Notes under the pieces: generated by a model
Database searches by the model: none
What the model saw: only the letters and a program-made list of their open reading frames with translations
Told to the model about the DNA's origin: nothing
Source: Burkholderiales bacterium
Lineage (GTDB): Bacteria > Pseudomonadota > Gammaproteobacteria > Burkholderiales > CAIKXV01
Direction: 5' to 3'
Length of the DNA stretch: 7,775 bases
Assembly (NCBI GenBank): GCA_019751575.1
Contig: JAIENF010000066.1
Span: 1-7,775, forward strand
Translations under genes and position numbers: made by a program
In this document: in pieces, positions 6,877-7,775 of the stretch
Numbering within the stretch: the first letter of the stretch is position 1
Layout: every line of letters begins with the position of its first letter

Positions 6877-7069
6877 CTTGCTGTTGATGGCGCAGAACAT
6901 TGATTCCATCTTTCGAATAGGGGCCTAAAGAAGGATGCTTGGTGATCGTCACGCGCTGACCCTTGGTCCGTGGATCTTGCCCCGTGAGGGGTAGACGAGC
7001 AAACAATTTGGCGAGACTCACAAAGCCGGGATCGATGATCCGCATCGTTGGCTTTTTACGTAATGCTGA
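6877..7069. other. intergenic stretch without a supported gene
   Basis: No gene is supported here. A short hairpin with stem TGCCCC/GGGGTA (one G.T pair) and a GTGA loop lies at 6978-6993 but is not followed by a T-run. A minus-strand frame starting at 7041 has no recognisable domain. Confidence 0.45.
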
Positions 7070-7207
7070 TTCACTGTCAACAACCCGGCGCTGCTGCAGA
7101 TGTGGGACAAGAGGCAGCGCGGGTACCGGGCGATGGGCTATCGGATGGGGGGACCGGTGGACGATCAGGCGCGACTGGTCATGGGCCGGCAGGTGCGCGC
7201 GGTATAG
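7070..7207 (+). pseudogene. orphan C-terminal coding remnant, about 45 residues
   Basis: The frame from just after a TGA at 7067-7069 to a TAG at 7205-7207 encodes a tail containing LLQMWDKRQRGYRAMGYRMG, then GPVDDQARLVMGRQVRAV. Its codons have the strong G/C third-position bias of the host, unlike the AT-rich DNA just to the left, so it reads as genuine coding sequence. There is no ribosome-binding site before the only early ATG (7100). I infer that it is the 3' end of a gene whose front was lost by deletion or replacement near 7,070. The alternative is a 35-residue peptide from 7100. I do not recognise the family. Confidence 0.35.
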
Positions 7208-7226
7208 CCGCGTGCTTTCGTAACTG

Positions 7227-7255
7227 TTGCCTGTGTCAATATTACTGTCTAGTAT
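7227..7255 (+). promoter_or_regulatory. candidate sigma70 promoter of the MerR-like gene
   Basis: TTGCCT (7227-7232) and TAGTAT (7250-7255) are separated by 17 bases. A start of transcription about 7 bases downstream would fall at around 7262, next to the GTG at 7263, implying a leaderless or nearly leaderless mRNA. An inverted repeat TACT-GTCT-AGTA (7243-7254) overlaps the -10 box and could be an operator. Classical MerR-activated promoters have 19-20-base spacers, so this does not look like one. Confidence 0.4.
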
Positions 7256-7262
7256 CACTGGC

Positions 7263-7588
7263 GTGAACGAACTCGGCGCATTCTCGCTAAACGAGATCTC
7301 AGCACTTGCCGAGCTGCCGCAGCGCACCGTCCGCTACTACATTCCGTGCGGCCTGATCGATCATCCGCGGGACATCGGACCCGATGGCGCCACTGCCCTA
7401 GTGCAACCGAACGACGGGACGCCGTTGAGCGAGCTATCCAGATGCGCCCCGGTCAAGACTTCCTTGGGCGTCTGGCGCGCCTGCCCGAGTTTCTCGATCG
7501 AATCGATGAGGCAGTACGCGGATTGAATGCACGACTGCAACGGGCGCCCGCCGCACTGGCGCATCCCGGCCACGAAGCGATCTCGTAG
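7263..7588 (+). pseudogene. MerR-like HTH regulator remnant, probably frameshifted
   Basis: From GTG 7263 the frame encodes a MerR-type first helix-turn-helix: FSLNEISALAELPQRTVRYY followed by IPCGLIDHP. This matches the RTxRYYxxxGLI signature of that DNA-binding family. After about residue 40 the resemblance ends, and the frame closes at TGA 7524-7526 without the second helical region. Another plus frame ending at TAG 7586-7588 carries a protein-like helical stretch (FLGRLARLPEFLDRIDEAV, then RGLNARL) beginning near 7,420. A -1 shift somewhere around 7,390-7,440 would join the two into about 110 residues. The likeliest reading is a broken regulator, or a MerR start fused to another gene's end. 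As a minimal alternative, the 87-residue product in the first frame could be made. There is no Shine-Dalgarno before the GTG, consistent with a leaderless start. Confidence 0.45.
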
Positions 7589-7775
7589 AGAGCATTTACG
7601 GAAACAGGGCGCGGTGCGCGGTGCCCACGGCCGCACCGGCATCAGCACCGTCGACACGACGACGCAATCTGGAGAGCGCATTCTTGAGTCGGTCAGTCAG
7701 AGCGGGCCCCAGAAATTCAGACACCCGGATAAGTGAAGTCTCTGCTCCAATAGGCGGCGAAAGCCGCCCAGACAG
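7589..7775. other. right-edge non-coding stretch with a GAAA-loop hairpin
   Basis: No gene is supported here. A perfect hairpin GGCGGC-GAAA-GCCGCC sits at 7753-7768: a 6-bp all-GC stem closed by a GNRA tetraloop. The flanking GTCT (7738-7741) and AGAC (7770-7773) could pair to extend it. There is no T-run within the window on the plus side. On the minus side it is followed by CTATTGG, so it is not a canonical terminator in either direction. A structured RNA end or a dispersed palindromic repeat is possible. Confidence 0.4.

Noticed and set aside
6978..6993. Short hairpin with GTGA loop as a terminator
   Set aside because: The stem is short with a wobble pair and there is no T-run on either strand.
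6785..7041. Minus-strand frame beginning MRIIDPGFVSLAKLF
   Set aside because: It runs antisense into the zinc-ribbon membrane gene and has no domain or Shine-Dalgarno that I can recognise.

Overview
The window is about 7.8 kb of high-GC DNA. By eye it is roughly 63-66% GC, except for an AT-richer stretch from about 6,230 to 6,890. It looks like an accessory region of a beta- or gammaproteobacterial chromosome or integrative element: strong G/C third-position bias, an IS66-family insertion sequence, Cas4-like and WYL genes, and several gene remnants. No RNA gene, CRISPR array or core housekeeping gene was seen, so the host assignment is an inference.

Layout: (1) 1-759 is the right-hand part of an IS66-family element, with the C-terminal half of its DDE transposase. 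It ends inside a WYL-domain regulator gene. (2) 5125 down to about 760, minus strand, is a compact three-gene operon. In transcription order it encodes a 700-residue tandem AAA+ ATPase, a 513-residue DUF2779 protein (Cas4-like PD-(D/E)XK nuclease with a 4Fe-4S cysteine set, followed by a DEDDy exonuclease-like domain), and an HTH/WYL transcriptional regulator. The WYL gene overlaps the nuclease gene by 4 bases and is truncated by the IS66 insertion. (3) 5126-5343 is the divergent intergenic region. It holds a stem-loop over the ATPase ribosome-binding site and a palindrome near the start of the rightward gene. (4) 5344-6069, plus strand, is a CxxC/CxxC zinc-ribbon protein gene split by a single in-frame TGA. 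(5) 6070-6624 has no gene I can support. It is followed by an 83-residue zinc-ribbon protein with two membrane segments (6625-6876) in the AT-rich island. (6) 6877-7775 is degraded: an orphan C-terminal coding fragment, a candidate promoter firing almost at the GTG of a MerR-like HTH remnant, and a stable GAAA-loop hairpin at the right edge.

How it fits together: the three minus-strand genes have the look of one functional unit: an ATP-driven remodeller, a two-nuclease protein, and a ligand-sensing WYL regulator of the type often found beside defence and DNA-repair genes. I do not recognise the trio as a named system. A nucleic-acid-processing or anti-phage role is inferred from domain content only. 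The ATPase and nuclease keep every key motif. The regulator has lost the end of its WYL domain and everything after it, so the operon may now be mis-regulated. The nonsense codon in the divergent gene and the remnants on the right suggest an accessory island undergoing decay and turnover.
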